Counted from the first letter of the stretch, positions 24,448 to 33,372 are shown. The stretch: 64,000 bases of DNA from Bosea sp. 685 (GCF_031884435.1 NZ_CP134778.1:1-64000); one strand, 5' to 3'. The notes: generated by a model not told the origin, from the letters alone. A program made the numbers and translations.

Positions 24448-24984
24448 GCGGAATCTGTCCGAAAATTAATCGTCATTGGCAATGTCATCTCGTAATGATT
24501 CGCCACAAAGTTTCTGACTTCCGTATTTATTGAACATGGATTTGTAGGATGTGCAAAAATCGGATTCTTGCGACATCGAGACCGAGGCACTACCGCTTTG
24601 CGGGACCTAGCGGACGTTTGCGGCTCCCTTGCCGAGCTGCTTCATAACTGCGAATGGCACATAGGTTATACGAGAGGACACGCTAAGACGCGCGCCATAT
24701 GTCGCGGATCATATTCGACGAGCAGTCGGCGCTTCGTCCAACATCGGCGCTGAGAGCGGGCGACCAATAGCGCCGGCCGAACGCGTGAATCCCCCCGGCC
24801 GCATGGTAGGCTCCTGTTCGGGTAAGACTGTCAGCGTTCTGAGCGCGCGGAAATTGCGGTGCGCGGCAGCGAGGATGTAGGAGACCGCAATGCGGGCGAA
24901 AGCAAACATATTGCCAAACTTTCAAACAGATTTTTATCAAAAATTCGCACGGTCCGGGCTAAAGGATGTGTTTACCCTCCTTAG
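24448..24984. other. intergenic scar region with a tniA relic and no intact gene
   Basis: The first 230 bases are relatively A+T-rich and carry the leader of the MFS gene. The central part, about 24676-24790, is a decayed tniA piece annotated separately. The remainder has no recognisable coding signal and leads into the DeoR regulator. Confidence 0.5.
24676..24790 (-). pseudogene. decayed tniA fragment (Mu-type C-terminal domain)
   Basis: On the minus strand one frame reads GIHAFGRRYWSPALSADVGR, closely matching the intact TniA at 13.3-14.9 kb (GIHLFGLRYWSPALSADVGR). After a one-base shift a second frame continues KRRLLVEYDPRHMARVL, matching its KSKLLVKYDPRDLARVF. Only about 38 residues survive. 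Several substitutions show it is not a recent copy of the intact element. It records an earlier insertion of a related transposon. Confidence 0.7.
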
Positions 24985-25002
24985 ATGGTCGCTGAGATTT
25001 AT

Positions 25003-25875
25003 ATGAACAGTCCAAAAAGCTCCGAGAACCTGGGTCGCCATAGCCCCACCCTTGGCGCGGAGCGCCAGCGCAGCATCCTGGAGACCGTCAATCGTGGTGA
25101 AATCGTTTCGGTCGGCGAGTTTGCTGAGCGCTTCAGCGTCTCGCACGAGACGATCCGCCGCGATTTCCGCAGCCTGGAGGAAGCCGGGCGGCTGCGTCGG
25201 ATCCATGGCGGGGCTGCACCGGCGGACAGTTTCGATCTGACCGCGCGGCGGCCCGTGACGGAGCGCCTGAACGTCGATCGCGACGCCAAGCTGCAGGCGG
25301 CGATGGCGGCGATGGTTCTGTTCGAGGACGGCATGAACGTCTATCTCGGCGCAAGTTCCACCATGCTGCTGGTCGCTGAGGAACTGGCGAGGCGCAACAA
25401 GGCGTTGACGATCACCACCAACATGATCGACATCGCCGTCGCCTTCACCGGTGACGAGCGCTGTTCCGTCACGCTGCTCGGGGGGCATGTCAATCCGCGC
25501 ACCCGTTCGACGGGCGGCGTCGAACTGATGAAGGCGCTGGAGCACCGGCTCTTCGATCTCTCCGTCATGGGGACCAGCGCGATCCATCCACAATTCGGTG
25601 TGCTCGGCCCGACCAGCGCCCACGCCATGCTCGCATCGACACTCTGTGCTCAGTCGACGCGGCATTGCTTCGTCGCGCATAGCGCCAAATTCGGGAGGCG
25701 TGACGCTCAGGTGGTGCGCCCGCTACGGCAGATCGACATGATCGCCACTGATCGCCGCCCGCCGGAGGAGATGGTTTCCCCCTTCGAGATGACAGGAGCG
25801 GGCTTGCTCCTGCCGGACGACACTCAACGCGCCCCATCGTCACGTTCCTCTCCCGAAAGTGGCCGCCGCTCATGA
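25003..25875 (+). CDS. DeoR-family transcriptional regulator
   Basis: The product is 290 residues. The N-terminal helix-turn-helix includes RQRSILETVNRGEIVSVGE and FSVSHETIRRDFRSLEEAG, followed by the signature RLRRIHGGAA. The C-terminal sugar-phosphate-type sensor domain contains YLGASSTMLLVAEEL, TITTNMIDIAV and LLGGHVN. An ATG at 24985 would add six residues. Its stop overlaps, as ATGA, the ATG of a decayed phnM, so regulator and catabolic gene were once one operon. DeoR regulators usually repress uptake operons and respond to phosphorylated metabolites, which fits a phosphorus-compound unit. Confidence 0.9.
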   Translation: MNSPKSSENLGRHSPTLGAERQRSILETVNRGEIVSVGEFAERFSVSHETIRRDFRSLEEAGRLRRIHGGAAPADSFDLTARRPVTERLNVDRDAKLQAAMAAMVLFEDGMNVYLGASSTMLLVAEELARRNKALTITTNMIDIAVAFTGDERCSVTLLGGHVNPRTRSTGGVELMKALEHRLFDLSVMGTSAIHPQFGVLGPTSAHAMLASTLCAQSTRHCFVAHSAKFGRRDAQVVRPLRQIDMIATDRRPPEEMVSPFEMTGAGLLLPDDTQRAPSSRSSPESGRRS

Positions 25876-26165
25876 ACACATACTCGTCGACGCACGGATC
25901 GTGCGCCGGATAAGGTGAAGCCGGGCGAACCTCCTCTTCCGCCACGGCACGCTGGACAGGGCAGCCCCATGCAAAGGCTTTCGACTGCGCGGGCGATTTT
26001 CTCCTGCCGGGTCTGATCGACCTCCACACGGTTCAGAGTCGAACAGCATCTCAACCCGCATCCCGGCCTGCGCTGGCCATTGGTTCTCGCTGCCGTGCCG
26101 GCGCATGACCGGTAGCTGCTCTGTGCCCGTATCACGACCGTGGTCGATGTTGCCGCGCGCCTTCG
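25872..26165 (+). pseudogene. decayed phnM (phosphonate amidohydrolase-like)
   Basis: Three frames in succession match PhnM (alpha-D-ribose 1-methylphosphonate 5-triphosphate diphosphatase). They are EHILVDARIV at the start, FDCAGDFLLPGLIDLHT (the metal-binding region) and HLNPHPGLRWPLVLAAVPAHD followed by ARITTVVDVAARL. Frameshifts separate them, and in-frame TGA and TAG codons occur near 25911 and 26112. About 100 of the usual 380 residues remain, all from the N-terminal third. The ATG overlaps the DeoR stop. The loss suggests that the transporter operon now serves without, or with a different, intracellular hydrolase. Confidence 0.75.
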
Positions 26166-26377
26166 AACGCGCAGCACGCGGCTTGGATCGCCCGCACACG
26201 GTCGCGAGATCCGCACCTGGCCCGCGCAATGTCCGGGTACCGGTAGCCGTTTTACTGCGTGCAACCGTGCGTCGGTCAATGTCGGTCATAAAATCACATA
26301 GAGTAACAAAAACGGTCACACGAGCTTCATAGAACTGGCCCACAAGCCCCCTCGAAACCTGAACAGCGGGGCTGATC
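26166..26377. other. leader region of the ABC transporter operon
   Basis: No gene is supported. The frame continuing the phnM relic stays open to a TAG at 26299 but lacks recognisable PhnM blocks. A short A+T-rich tract (26287-26330, with AAAATCACATAGAGTAAC) is the likely promoter of the binding-protein gene. Confidence 0.35.
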
Positions 26378-27946
26378 ATGACGGATTTTCGAATCACGCG
26401 GCGCGGAGCGCTTTCCGGCGCGGTGGCCAGCGGGCTGCTCGCCACGGCAAAGCCCTTCGAGGCCATGGCACAGGAGCGCAAGCGCCTCACCATCGGCATA
26501 TCGGGCTTTCCGCCAGCGCTCGAGCCTGTGTTGTTCAATCACACCGCGACACGGCGCGTGGTGCCGCAGATATTCGATACGCTGATCGCATTCGACCACG
26601 CGAACAACATGGCTCTGCGTCCCGCGCTCGCGGAGCGCTGGGAGAGGTTGAGCGAACGCTCGCTGCGTCTGTCGCTGCGCCGCGGTGTCACCTTCCACGA
26701 CGGCAGCCCGTTCACGGCCGACGACGTGGCCTTCTCGCTCGGTCCCGATCATCTTCTCGGATCGGACCGTTCCGGGCGCTCCATCGCGATGCAGACGCTC
26801 GATACTCTCGATCGCATCGAGATCGTCGACAGCCATACCGTGATCGCCCATGCCAAGGGCAGCGACGCGCTGTTGGAGCAGCGCCTGGCAGCCTGGGGAG
26901 CGGAAATCGTCGGCAAGCGCGCCTTCGAGGCGGCAGGCTCCTGGGAGAAATGGACGCCGGCGCCTGTGGGCACGGGGCCCTATCGCCTGGTTAGCCAGAA
27001 GCTCGACATCAATGTCGTGCTCGCCGCTCATGATGGCTACTGGGGTGGCAGGCCGCATTTCAGCGGGATCGAATACAAAATCGTCCCCGAGCTCGCCTCA
27101 CGCATGAATGCTCTGATCACAGGTGAACTCGACATCGTCACCGATGTCCCGCCGGACCAGTTCGCCGACATCACCAGGCGCAGCGAACTCGAAATCGTGG
27201 GCGGTGCGGTTCAGAACATTCGCTATCTGGCGATCGACCAGACTGCTCCGGTTTTCAAAGATCCGCGTGTACGTCGCGCGCTGAGCCTCGCGATCGACCG
27301 CAAGCTCTTCGTCGAGGCGCTCTGGCAGAACCGCGTGCCGCTGACGAATGGCTTCCAGCTTCCGAGCTTCGGCGAAGGCTATGTCGCCGATTTTCCGGCA
27401 CTCGCCTATGATCCGGATCTGGCGCGCAAGCTGATCCGGGACAGCGGCTACAAGGGCGAGCAGATCGTCTATCGCCTGCTGAGCAACTACTACACCAATC
27501 AGGTCGCCGGCGCGCAGGTCATGATCGAGATGTGGCAGGCGGTCGGCCTGAACGTCAAAATCGAGATGATGGAGAATTTCTCGCAAATCTACCGCAAGCC
27601 GGTAAACGCGATATTCGACAGCTCCTCGACCGCGATCTTCCCCGACTATCTCGGCCAGGGCTGGCGCGAATTCGGGCCGAACGGCACGCTGCCCAAGCAG
27701 GTCGGCATCTGGCAGAACGAAGAACATTTCGCCCTCGGCGCGAAGCTGAGGGATACGGTCGATGCCGGCGAGCGGCGCAAGATCATCCGGCGGATGCTGG
27801 AGATCATCCACAACGACGATCCAGCCTGTGTCGTGCTGCACGCCTCCGGCCAGTTCTACGCCAAGCGCAAGAACGTGCCCTGGGTCCCGGGGCAGACGCT
27901 CGACTTGAACTTCGGGCCCTTCAACGCTGCCTTCACCAAGAGCTGA
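26378..27946 (+). CDS. ABC transporter substrate-binding protein (SBP family 5)
   Basis: The product is 522 residues. Its N-terminus (DFRITRRGALSGAVASG) is a Tat signal with cleavage near AMAQ. The mature protein shows the family 5 layout of oligopeptide and nickel receptors: FDTLIAFD, LRRGVTFHDGSPFTADDVAFS and VRRALSLAIDRK. The family also binds peptides, opines, sugars and phosphorylated compounds. The gene starts the transporter operon that continues with two ATPases and two permeases and ends with a phosphodiesterase. A strong stem-loop follows its stop. Confidence 0.9.
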   Translation: MTDFRITRRGALSGAVASGLLATAKPFEAMAQERKRLTIGISGFPPALEPVLFNHTATRRVVPQIFDTLIAFDHANNMALRPALAERWERLSERSLRLSLRRGVTFHDGSPFTADDVAFSLGPDHLLGSDRSGRSIAMQTLDTLDRIEIVDSHTVIAHAKGSDALLEQRLAAWGAEIVGKRAFEAAGSWEKWTPAPVGTGPYRLVSQKLDINVVLAAHDGYWGGRPHFSGIEYKIVPELASRMNALITGELDIVTDVPPDQFADITRRSELEIVGGAVQNIRYLAIDQTAPVFKDPRVRRALSLAIDRKLFVEALWQNRVPLTNGFQLPSFGEGYVADFPALAYDPDLARKLIRDSGYKGEQIVYRLLSNYYTNQVAGAQVMIEMWQAVGLNVKIEMMENFSQIYRKPVNAIFDSSSTAIFPDYLGQGWREFGPNGTLPKQVGIWQNEEHFALGAKLRDTVDAGERRKIIRRMLEIIHNDDPACVVLHASGQFYAKRKNVPWVPGQTLDLNFGPFNAAFTKS

Positions 27947-27959
27947 TCAGCAACGATCC

Positions 27960-27991
27960 GCATGACGCGGCGGATGTCCGCTGCGTCATGC
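27960..27991. repeat. intercistronic stem-loop after the binding-protein gene
   Basis: GCATGACGCGGCGGA and TCCGCTGCGTCATGC form a 15-base stem with one mismatch and a two-base centre. It stands 13 bases after the receptor stop, before the first ATPase gene. No T tract follows. It is likely to stabilise the receptor mRNA or to reduce downstream expression. Confidence 0.65.
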
Positions 27992-28013
27992 CATCGCCGA
28001 CGAGACCGACATC

Positions 28014-29060
28014 ATGAATCGAACGGTGCGAGAAACAGCACGAGGAAGAGGCGAGGGCTTATCTCCTGTCGCCGACGGGCCTTTGGTCTCCATCCAGGGC
28101 CTCACCGTCGCATTCGACGGCATGCGCGCCTTGCATGGCATCGACCTCTCGATCGGGCGCGGCGAGGCGGTCGGGCTGGTTGGCGAATCGGGTTCGGGAA
28201 AGTCCGTGACCTGGCTCGCCGCGCTTGGCTTGCTGCCCAGGAAGGCCGCGATCGCCGGCAGTGTCAGGCTGGACGGGGCGGAGATTCTCGGCGCGCGCCC
28301 GGCGACGCTCGATCGGGTTCGCGGCGGGCGCATTGCGATGATCTTCCAGGACCCGGCGAGCGCGTTGAACCCGGTCATCCGGTTGGGCCGGCAGGTCGGC
28401 GAAGCGCTGGCCCTGCATCGCGGCCTGTCCGGCCAGGCGATCCGGGCCGAGGCAAGGCGGCTGTTCGACCTCGTCGGCATTCCCGACGCGGCGCGGCGCC
28501 TCGACGCCTATCCGCACGAGCTTTCCGGCGGCCAGAACCAGCGCGTCATGATCGCGATGGCGCTCGCCGGCGAACCCGATTTGCTCGTCGCCGACGAGCC
28601 GACCACAGCGCTCGACGCCACCATCCAGGCGCAGATCCTCGAATTACTGACGCAGATCCGACGCGAGACCGGCATGGCTCTGGTGCTGATCAGCCATGAT
28701 CTCGGCGTCATCTCGCAGAGCTGCGAGCGGGTCTGCGTGATGTATGCCGGGCGCATCGTCGAGACCGCCGATGCCGACGCGCTGTTCGATCGCCCGTTGC
28801 ACCCCTACACGCAGGGCCTGCTCGCGGCGCTGCCGCCGCTGGAGGGCGTGCGCCGCCGGCTCACGCCGATCGAGGGCAATGTTCCCGAGCCTTGGAACCT
28901 GCCGCCGGGTTGCGCCTTCGCACCGCGCTGCCCGCGCCGGGAAAACATGTGCGACCGTGCTGTGCCGGCGCTGGACGAGGCCGGCCCTGGCCGCGCCGCC
29001 GCCTGCATCGCGACGGGCATCGACAAGGTCGCGCGGCGACCGGAACTGACTTTCGCATGA
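28014..29060 (+). CDS. ABC transporter ATPase (DppD/OppD-like)
   Basis: The product is 348 residues. Walker A reads GESGSGKS, the signature is LSGGQNQR and Walker B is LLVADEPTTALDATIQ. The C-terminal extension holds the Cys cluster (CAFAPRCPRRENMC) that binds an iron-sulfur cluster in oligopeptide-type ATPases. A Q-loop segment IFQDPASALNPV is present. The stop overlaps the start of the second ATPase gene (ATGA). The N-terminal 25 residues are charged and variable, so a later start is possible. Confidence 0.92.
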   Translation: MNRTVRETARGRGEGLSPVADGPLVSIQGLTVAFDGMRALHGIDLSIGRGEAVGLVGESGSGKSVTWLAALGLLPRKAAIAGSVRLDGAEILGARPATLDRVRGGRIAMIFQDPASALNPVIRLGRQVGEALALHRGLSGQAIRAEARRLFDLVGIPDAARRLDAYPHELSGGQNQRVMIAMALAGEPDLLVADEPTTALDATIQAQILELLTQIRRETGMALVLISHDLGVISQSCERVCVMYAGRIVETADADALFDRPLHPYTQGLLAALPPLEGVRRRLTPIEGNVPEPWNLPPGCAFAPRCPRRENMCDRAVPALDEAGPGRAAACIATGIDKVARRPELTFA

Positions 29061-30049
29061 ACGGGCCCCTCCTCGAACTCCGCGCCGTTTCGCGTCGCTA
29101 CGTCATGCACCGTGGCTGGCTCGGGCGTTCCGTCGCCGTGCATGCCGTTGACGGCGTCTCGCTTTCCGTCGAACCCGGTCGGACGCTGGGTCTCGTCGGC
29201 GAATCCGGCTCCGGCAAATCGACTACGGGGCGCCTTGCGCTCGGACTGGAGCCGCCCGATGCTGGCGACGTGCTGTTCAAAGCCGCGCCGCTACCCAAGG
29301 GTGACACGGCCGAGTGGCGCCGGCTGCGCGCCCGCATGCAAATGATCTATCAGGATCCGCTCGGTGCGCTCGACCGGCGCCTGCCGATTCTCGAGCAAGT
29401 GCGCGAGCCGCTCGACGTGCATGGCGTCGGCGACCCGAAGGAACGCGAGCCTCGGGCTCTTGCCTTGCTGCAATCGGTGGGCCTGCGCGCCGATCAGGGT
29501 GCCCGCTATCCGCACGAACTGTCGGGCGGCCAGCGTCAGCGCGCCGTCATCGCTCGCGCTCTCGCGACCAAGCCCGACCTCCTCGTCTGCGACGAGCCGG
29601 TTTCGGCGTTGGACGTCTCGATCCAGGCGCAGGTCGTCAACCTGCTCGTCGATCTCCAGCAGGAGTTGGGGCTGGGCCTGCTCTTCATCAGCCACGACCT
29701 CAAGGTGATCCGGCAGGTCAGCCACCGCGTCGCGGTGATGTATCTCGGGCGCATCGTCGAGGAGGGCGAAGCCGACCTGCTGCTGGCTGCGCCGACACAT
29801 CCTTACACCGAGGCGCTGGTCTCGGCCGCGCCCGTGCCCGGTCGGCGCGGACGTCCGCGGATCGTCCTGCAGGGCGATCCGCCCAACCCCGCGGCGCGCC
29901 CCTCCGGCTGTGCCTTCCATCCGCGCTGCCATGCCGCCCGCGCGCGCTGCAGAATCGAGAGCCCAGCCTTGCTGCCGATGCCCGATGGCCGTCTGACCGC
30001 CTGCCATGTCGCCCATGACCAGGCCGGCTTCCTGAAAGCGGCGAGCTGA
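29057..30049 (+). CDS. ABC transporter ATPase (DppF/OppF-like)
   Basis: The product is 330 residues. It shows GESGSGKSTTGRLALGL (Walker A), YQDPLGALDRRLPI (Q-loop region), ELSGGQRQRAVIARAL (signature) and LLVCDEPVSALDVSIQAQ (Walker B). A C-terminal Cys block (CAFHPRCHAARARC) is present as in the DppF group. I chose the ATG at 29057, which overlaps the previous stop; an upstream start would extend the frame through the previous gene. Its last bases overlap the permease start (TGATG). Confidence 0.92.
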   Translation: MNGPLLELRAVSRRYVMHRGWLGRSVAVHAVDGVSLSVEPGRTLGLVGESGSGKSTTGRLALGLEPPDAGDVLFKAAPLPKGDTAEWRRLRARMQMIYQDPLGALDRRLPILEQVREPLDVHGVGDPKEREPRALALLQSVGLRADQGARYPHELSGGQRQRAVIARALATKPDLLVCDEPVSALDVSIQAQVVNLLVDLQQELGLGLLFISHDLKVIRQVSHRVAVMYLGRIVEEGEADLLLAAPTHPYTEALVSAAPVPGRRGRPRIVLQGDPPNPAARPSGCAFHPRCHAARARCRIESPALLPMPDGRLTACHVAHDQAGFLKAAS

Positions 30050-30984
30050 TGCTGCGCTTCTTCCTCATCCGACTCGGCCGCGCGGCGCTGACCGTCTCGC
30101 TCGTCGTCACCTTCGCCTTCATCGTGCTGCGCATGTCCGGGGATCCGGCGCTGATCATCATGAGCGTCGAAGCGCCCCCGGAGGCGATCGCCAGCTTTCG
30201 CAAGGCCTGGGGTCTCGATGATCCGCTCTGGCAGCAATATCTGCGCTACTTCATCGCGATCGGCCAAGGCGAGCTGGGCCAGTCGATGCGCGACGGCCGC
30301 CCCGCGCTCGAGATCGTGCTGGAGCGCATTCCCGCGACGCTGACGCTGACGCTGCCGGCGTTGGCCCTGAAGCTCGGCATCGGCGTACCCGCTGGCATCT
30401 ACGCCGCGCTGCATCGCGACAGCGCGATCGACCGCGTCGTGATGATCACGGCGGTCGCGGGTTTCACCGTGCCGAGCTTCGTGCTCGGGCTTGTGCTCGT
30501 GCTCGTCTTCTCGGTGCAACTCGGCTGGTTGCCCTCCGGCGGCCAGGAAAGCTGGCGCCACGCCATCCTGCCGGTGCTGACGCTCGGCATCGGCGGCGCG
30601 GCGTTGCTCGCCCGCTTCACACGCTCGGCCATGTTGGAGGTGCTGGGCCAGTCGTATATCCGCACCGCCAGCGCCAAAGGCGTACCGTGGGGGGCCGTCA
30701 TATGCGGACATGCGCTTCCCAATGCAGCGATCCCCACCGTCACCATCATCGGCTTCATGGTAGGCAGCCTGATCGCGGGCGCCGTCGTGGTCGAGAGCGT
30801 CTTTTCCTGGCCTGGCGTCGGGCGCCTGCTCGTCGTCTCGGTCGCCAGTCGCGACCTCGCCGTGGTCCAGGCGATCCTGCTGCTGGTCGCGGTCACCATG
30901 GTCATCTCAAACCTGACCGTCGACCTGCTCTACGGCGTGCTCGACCCACGCCTGCGCAGCGGCGCCAAGGCAGGAGGACACTGA
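30049..30984 (+). CDS. ABC transporter permease (DppB-like)
   Basis: The product is 311 residues with six membrane helices. The N-terminal helix and large periplasmic loop (LRMSGDPALIIMS onward) are typical of DppB/OppB. The EAA loop lies around YIRTASAKGVPWGAVICGHALPNAAIP and couples to the ATPases. The last helices contain LIAGAVVVESVFSWPGVGRLL, a family signature. The ATG overlaps the ATPase stop by one base. The partner permease follows after one base. Confidence 0.93.
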   Translation: MLRFFLIRLGRAALTVSLVVTFAFIVLRMSGDPALIIMSVEAPPEAIASFRKAWGLDDPLWQQYLRYFIAIGQGELGQSMRDGRPALEIVLERIPATLTLTLPALALKLGIGVPAGIYAALHRDSAIDRVVMITAVAGFTVPSFVLGLVLVLVFSVQLGWLPSGGQESWRHAILPVLTLGIGGAALLARFTRSAMLEVLGQSYIRTASAKGVPWGAVICGHALPNAAIPTVTIIGFMVGSLIAGAVVVESVFSWPGVGRLLVVSVASRDLAVVQAILLLVAVTMVISNLTVDLLYGVLDPRLRSGAKAGGH

Positions 30985-30985
30985 G

Positions 30986-31855
30986 ATGGTCGAGATCGCC
31001 CCATCTGCGCCGATCGTCTCCGCAACACCGGCGCGCAAGGCCGCGTCGCGCGTCCCGGCGCTCGTCTGGTTCGGCTTCGGCTGGATCGTATTGACGATCC
31101 TCGTCGCGCTGGCGGCCGACTGGATCACGCCGTACCGCTTCAACGCTTCTGATCTGCGCAACCGTCTCGCCCTGCCATTCCACCCGCTGCACTGGCTCGG
31201 TACGGACGAACTCGGCCGCGACGTGCTCTCGCGCCTGATCGTCTCGATCCGAGTCTCGCTGCTCGTCGCCTTCGGAGCCACGCTGATCTCGGCGACGCTG
31301 GGCACGTTGCTGGGTTTCCTCGCAGCTCATTTTCGAGGCTGGACCGAGCAGATCGTGCTGATGCTGGCCGATTTCCAAGCGGCGATGCCCTTCCTGATCC
31401 TCGCACTGTCCGTTCTCGCCTTCTTCGGCAATTCGCTGCCGCTCTTCATCGGGCTGATGGGGTTCTATGGCTGGGAGCGCTATGCCCGCATCTCGCGTGG
31501 GCTCGCCATCGCCGCCGGCGCCCAAGGATATGCGGGGGCCGTGCGCCAGATCGGCGCCTCACCCGCGCGCATCTATCTGCGCCACATCCTGCCGAACATC
31601 GCCTCGACGCTGATCGTCTCGATGACCCTGACCTTCCCAGAGGTGATCCTGCTCGAAAGCGGGCTCTCCTTCCTGGGTTTAGGTGTCCAGCCGCCGATGA
31701 CCTCGCTTGGAAACATGGTCGGCTACGGCCGGGATTACCTCACCCGTGCGCCATGGATCATGCTGGCTCCCGCCGGAGCCATCGTGATGACAACGCTTGC
31801 CGTCAGCCTCGTCGGGGACTGGCTGCGCGATAAACTCGACCCGACCCTGCGTTGA
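30986..31855 (+). CDS. ABC transporter permease (DppC-like)
   Basis: The product is 289 residues with six membrane helices. After a cytoplasmic leader and the first helix it shows HWLGTDELGRDVLSRLIVS, the DppC/OppC signature, and the EAA loop YAGAVRQIGASPARIYLRHILPN. The block LLESGLSFLGLGVQPPMTSLG is also diagnostic. It completes a Dpp-type importer. Its stop overlaps a TTG of the phosphodiesterase gene, so both are in one transcript. Confidence 0.93.
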   Translation: MVEIAPSAPIVSATPARKAASRVPALVWFGFGWIVLTILVALAADWITPYRFNASDLRNRLALPFHPLHWLGTDELGRDVLSRLIVSIRVSLLVAFGATLISATLGTLLGFLAAHFRGWTEQIVLMLADFQAAMPFLILALSVLAFFGNSLPLFIGLMGFYGWERYARISRGLAIAAGAQGYAGAVRQIGASPARIYLRHILPNIASTLIVSMTLTFPEVILLESGLSFLGLGVQPPMTSLGNMVGYGRDYLTRAPWIMLAPAGAIVMTTLAVSLVGDWLRDKLDPTLR

Positions 31856-31869
31856 GCGAAAGCCCTGCT

Positions 31870-33348
31870 ATGACACCGAGCACTCCCAGCGCATCCAAAA
31901 TGGTCGTCTGCGTCTTCGACGGCCTCAGGCCCGATTTCGTCACGCCCGAGCGGATGCCGAACCTCTCCGGCTTTGCCGAGGGCAGTAGCTGGTTCCGGCA
32001 AGCCCGCAGCGTTTTTCCTTCGCTGACACGCCCGGCTTCCGCTTCGATCGCGACCGGCGCGCCGCCGAGGGTGCATGGCGTCGTCGGCAACAGCTTCCTG
32101 TTTCCCGAGGTCACGCGCGAGCACATCCTCGATCTCGGCAGCCTCGACGACATTCTCCTGGCGGAGCGACACACCGAAGGCCGCCTCGTCGATACGGACA
32201 CATTCGCCGACGTTCTCGCACGCAACGGCCGCAGCATGGCCTGCGTCCATAGCGGCTCGGCGGGCGCGGCCTATGTCATGAATCCGCGCGCTGCACGCAA
32301 CGGCCACTGGACATTCTCCATCCACGGCCGGGACGGCAGCGTCACGCCCGAAGCGGTCGACGAGGTCGTCGCCCGCTTCGGGCCGCTGCCGCCGCGCGAG
32401 CTGCCGCGCTTCGCCGAGATCGACTATGCCGAGTTGGTCTTCCGCGAGCATGTACTGGAACGGATGAGGCCAGACCTCGCCCTGATCTGGTTCAACGAGC
32501 CCGATACCTCGTTCCACTACCGTTTCCTCGGCTCCGACGAGACGGCTAGCGTCGTCCGGGCAGCGGACGCGGCTTTCGGACGAATTCTCGACTGGATCGA
32601 TCGCCAGCCTGACGCCGAATGCTATACGGTGATCGCGGCTTCGGACCACGGCCAGATCACGATGACGGAAACCTTGCCGCTGCACGAGCTGCTGCGCGCC
32701 GCCGGCCATGAGAACAGGCAAGCCACCGAACGCATGCTCACCGGCGCGCACATCGCCCTGACGGATGGCAATATGGGTGAAATCCGCATCCTTCAAGGCG
32801 GGACGGCGCGACGCGACGACATCGCGAACTGGCTGATGGAGCAGGACTTCCTCGGCATGCTGTTCTCCTGCGGCGGCGACGGCATCGAGGGCGAGGTTCC
32901 CGGCACTTTCCCATTGTCTCTCGTCGATCTCGATCATGCCCGTGCGCCCGACCTGATCTATGTGCTGCGCTCCCATGACGGCCCCGATGCCTGGGGCCAT
33001 CCCGGCGTTGGCATCGTAACAGCCGGCGACGTTCCGGTCGGGGGCGGCATGCATGGCGGTCTGCACTCGGACGAGCTCAACACCGTGCTCATAGGGCGTG
33101 GCGCGGGCTTCGCGGCCGGGACAGTCGATCCACGCTCTTGCGGCATCGTCGACATCGCGCCGACCGTGCTAGCCGCGCTCGGCCTGCCGCCAGCGGCGGC
33201 GATGACCGGCCGGTCATTGCTGGCGGCGGCCGGCGAGGCCGGCTCGCCTGTCGTGCATGAGACCGGCCGCGGCCGGTTCCGCCAGCGGCTGACGAGCGTC
33301 GAGCGCGACCGCTCGCGAATCCTGCTACGGGGCGAGCGCGTCGCTTGA
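31870..33348 (+). CDS. alkaline-phosphatase-superfamily phosphodiesterase / phosphonate hydrolase-like
   Basis: The product is 492 residues. Metal ligands and nucleophile of the type I phosphodiesterase/nucleotide pyrophosphatase family are visible: Asp17 in FDGLRPD, Thr53 in FPSLTRP as nucleophile, Asp and His in NEPDTSFHYRF, the pair in AASDHGQ, and His in GGGMHGG. The family includes phosphonoacetate hydrolase, phosphodiesterases and nucleotide pyrophosphatases. No signal peptide is seen, so it should act in the cytoplasm on an imported compound. A TTG at 31852 overlaps the permease stop, but I prefer the ATG at 31870. The substrate is inferred to be a phosphonate or phosphodiester. Confidence 0.85.
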   Translation: MTPSTPSASKMVVCVFDGLRPDFVTPERMPNLSGFAEGSSWFRQARSVFPSLTRPASASIATGAPPRVHGVVGNSFLFPEVTREHILDLGSLDDILLAERHTEGRLVDTDTFADVLARNGRSMACVHSGSAGAAYVMNPRAARNGHWTFSIHGRDGSVTPEAVDEVVARFGPLPPRELPRFAEIDYAELVFREHVLERMRPDLALIWFNEPDTSFHYRFLGSDETASVVRAADAAFGRILDWIDRQPDAECYTVIAASDHGQITMTETLPLHELLRAAGHENRQATERMLTGAHIALTDGNMGEIRILQGGTARRDDIANWLMEQDFLGMLFSCGGDGIEGEVPGTFPLSLVDLDHARAPDLIYVLRSHDGPDAWGHPGVGIVTAGDVPVGGGMHGGLHSDELNTVLIGRGAGFAAGTVDPRSCGIVDIAPTVLAALGLPPAAAMTGRSLLAAAGEAGSPVVHETGRGRFRQRLTSVERDRSRILLRGERVA

Positions 33349-33372
33349 ACCCGGCTAAGATAAAGCGGCGTT

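Noticed and set aside
31735..33066. Minus-strand open frame of 443 codons
   Set aside because: It is antisense to the permease and phosphodiesterase genes, which have clear catalytic motifs. No recognisable protein features.
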